Positions 63,925-64,000 of a stretch of 64,000 nt of DNA are shown piece by piece. Below the pieces are notes generated by a model, which worked only from the letters and a program-made list of their open reading frames with translations, was not told where the DNA came from and made no database searches. A program made the position numbers and the translations under genes. Source of the stretch: Microbulbifer sp. MKSA007 (GTDB lineage Bacteria > Pseudomonadota > Gammaproteobacteria > Pseudomonadales > Cellvibrionaceae); assembly GCA_032615215.1 (NCBI GenBank), contig CP128431.1, forward strand, positions 248,001 through 312,000. Direction: 5' to 3'. Each line of letters opens with the position of its first letter. The stretch's first letter is position 1.

Positions 63925-64000
63925 TTATAAGCGGCCATCCGAGTAGAGCTCCAGAAGCGCGAGGAGGGTGGCGTAGAGCCAGATTGCGAGAGGCAAGCCG
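63925..64000 (-). CDS. C-terminal end of a membrane protein (partial)
   Basis: Reading from the right edge on the minus strand, a frame encodes GLPLAIWLYATLLALLELYS then DGRL and a TAA stop. The hydrophobic, amphipathic stretch looks like the last membrane helix of a protein. The gene begins outside the window, and only ~24 residues are visible, so the family cannot be named. Confidence 0.4.
   Translation of the reverse strand, partial: GLPLAIWLYATLLALLELYSDGRL

Noticed and set aside
1..64000. CRISPR arrays, tRNA/rRNA genes, transposases or integrases
   Set aside because: None could be recognised: no regular direct repeats with spacers, no cloverleaf-like sequence, no DDE or tyrosine-recombinase proteins among the frames.

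Overview
The window looks like part of a secondary replicon (plasmid or chromid) of a marine alphaproteobacterium. A complete repABC replication/partition operon sits at 34.2-38.1 kb on the minus strand, with a candidate counter-transcribed RNA between repB and repC. repABC is typical of Alphaproteobacteria. Base composition near 50% GC, together with chemoreceptors, a TRAP substrate-binding protein, type I secretion substrates, NnrS and FAD/RidA genes, would fit a Stappiaceae member such as Pseudovibrio. The genus is an inference and no marker gene was checked. No rRNA, tRNA, CRISPR array or insertion sequence was seen.

Layout. 0-2.8 kb: AT-rich surface-glycan cluster (end of an ELM1-like gene, a polysaccharide pyruvyl transferase family protein, an unknown, a GT29 sialyltransferase-like protein). 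2.8-7.5 kb: three alpha/beta hydrolases around a sulfatase-superfamily phosphodiesterase. 7.6-12.2 kb: two chemoreceptors, one paired with a separate PAS protein that resembles the sensor half of Aer. 12.4-20.7 kb: thioesterase, Fe-alcohol dehydrogenase, MFS, YrbL-like kinase, CoA-transferase, RidA and the GDP-L-fucose genes gmd and fcl. 21-28.1 kb: Hsp70-like protein, a shortened TolC-like protein and a roughly 1,580-residue RTX adhesin split by a frameshift. 28.3-34.2 kb: hydrolase, broken GST, small exported proteins, PEP-mutase-family enzyme, Ada, GNAT. 34.2-38.1 kb: repABC. 38.7-46.3 kb: a YheC/YheD-family ATP-grasp protein, two frameshifted SDR genes, GNAT, AraC regulator, threonine-dehydratase-like enzyme, CGNR regulator divergent from an MFS transporter. 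46.5-52.1 kb: KorAB, VOC protein, SigZ-like sigma factor with a Cys-tailed GST, methyltransferase. 52.4-64 kb: tandem DUF1566-type exported proteins, DUF930 protein, NnrS with NsrR-like and FNR-like sites, LuxR-type regulator, pentapeptide-repeat protein, a TRAP binding protein divergent from a D-amino-acid dehydrogenase/RidA operon, and an FG-GAP type I secretion substrate.

Genes that plausibly work together: gmd/fcl make GDP-L-fucose for surface glycans; the FAD dehydrogenase makes imino acids that RidA hydrolyses, and shares a GACCAAT-rich control region with the TRAP binding protein; repA-repB-repC copy and segregate the replicon.

Five genes carry single-base frame disruptions (near 24.08, 29.48, 40.45, 44.17 and 63.20 kb). 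Four lie at homopolymers, and two of those create an in-phase A AAA AAG heptamer. Homopolymer sequencing errors, real decay or phase variation, and ribosomal or polymerase slippage all remain possible. All functions are assigned by reading motifs; nothing was searched against a database.
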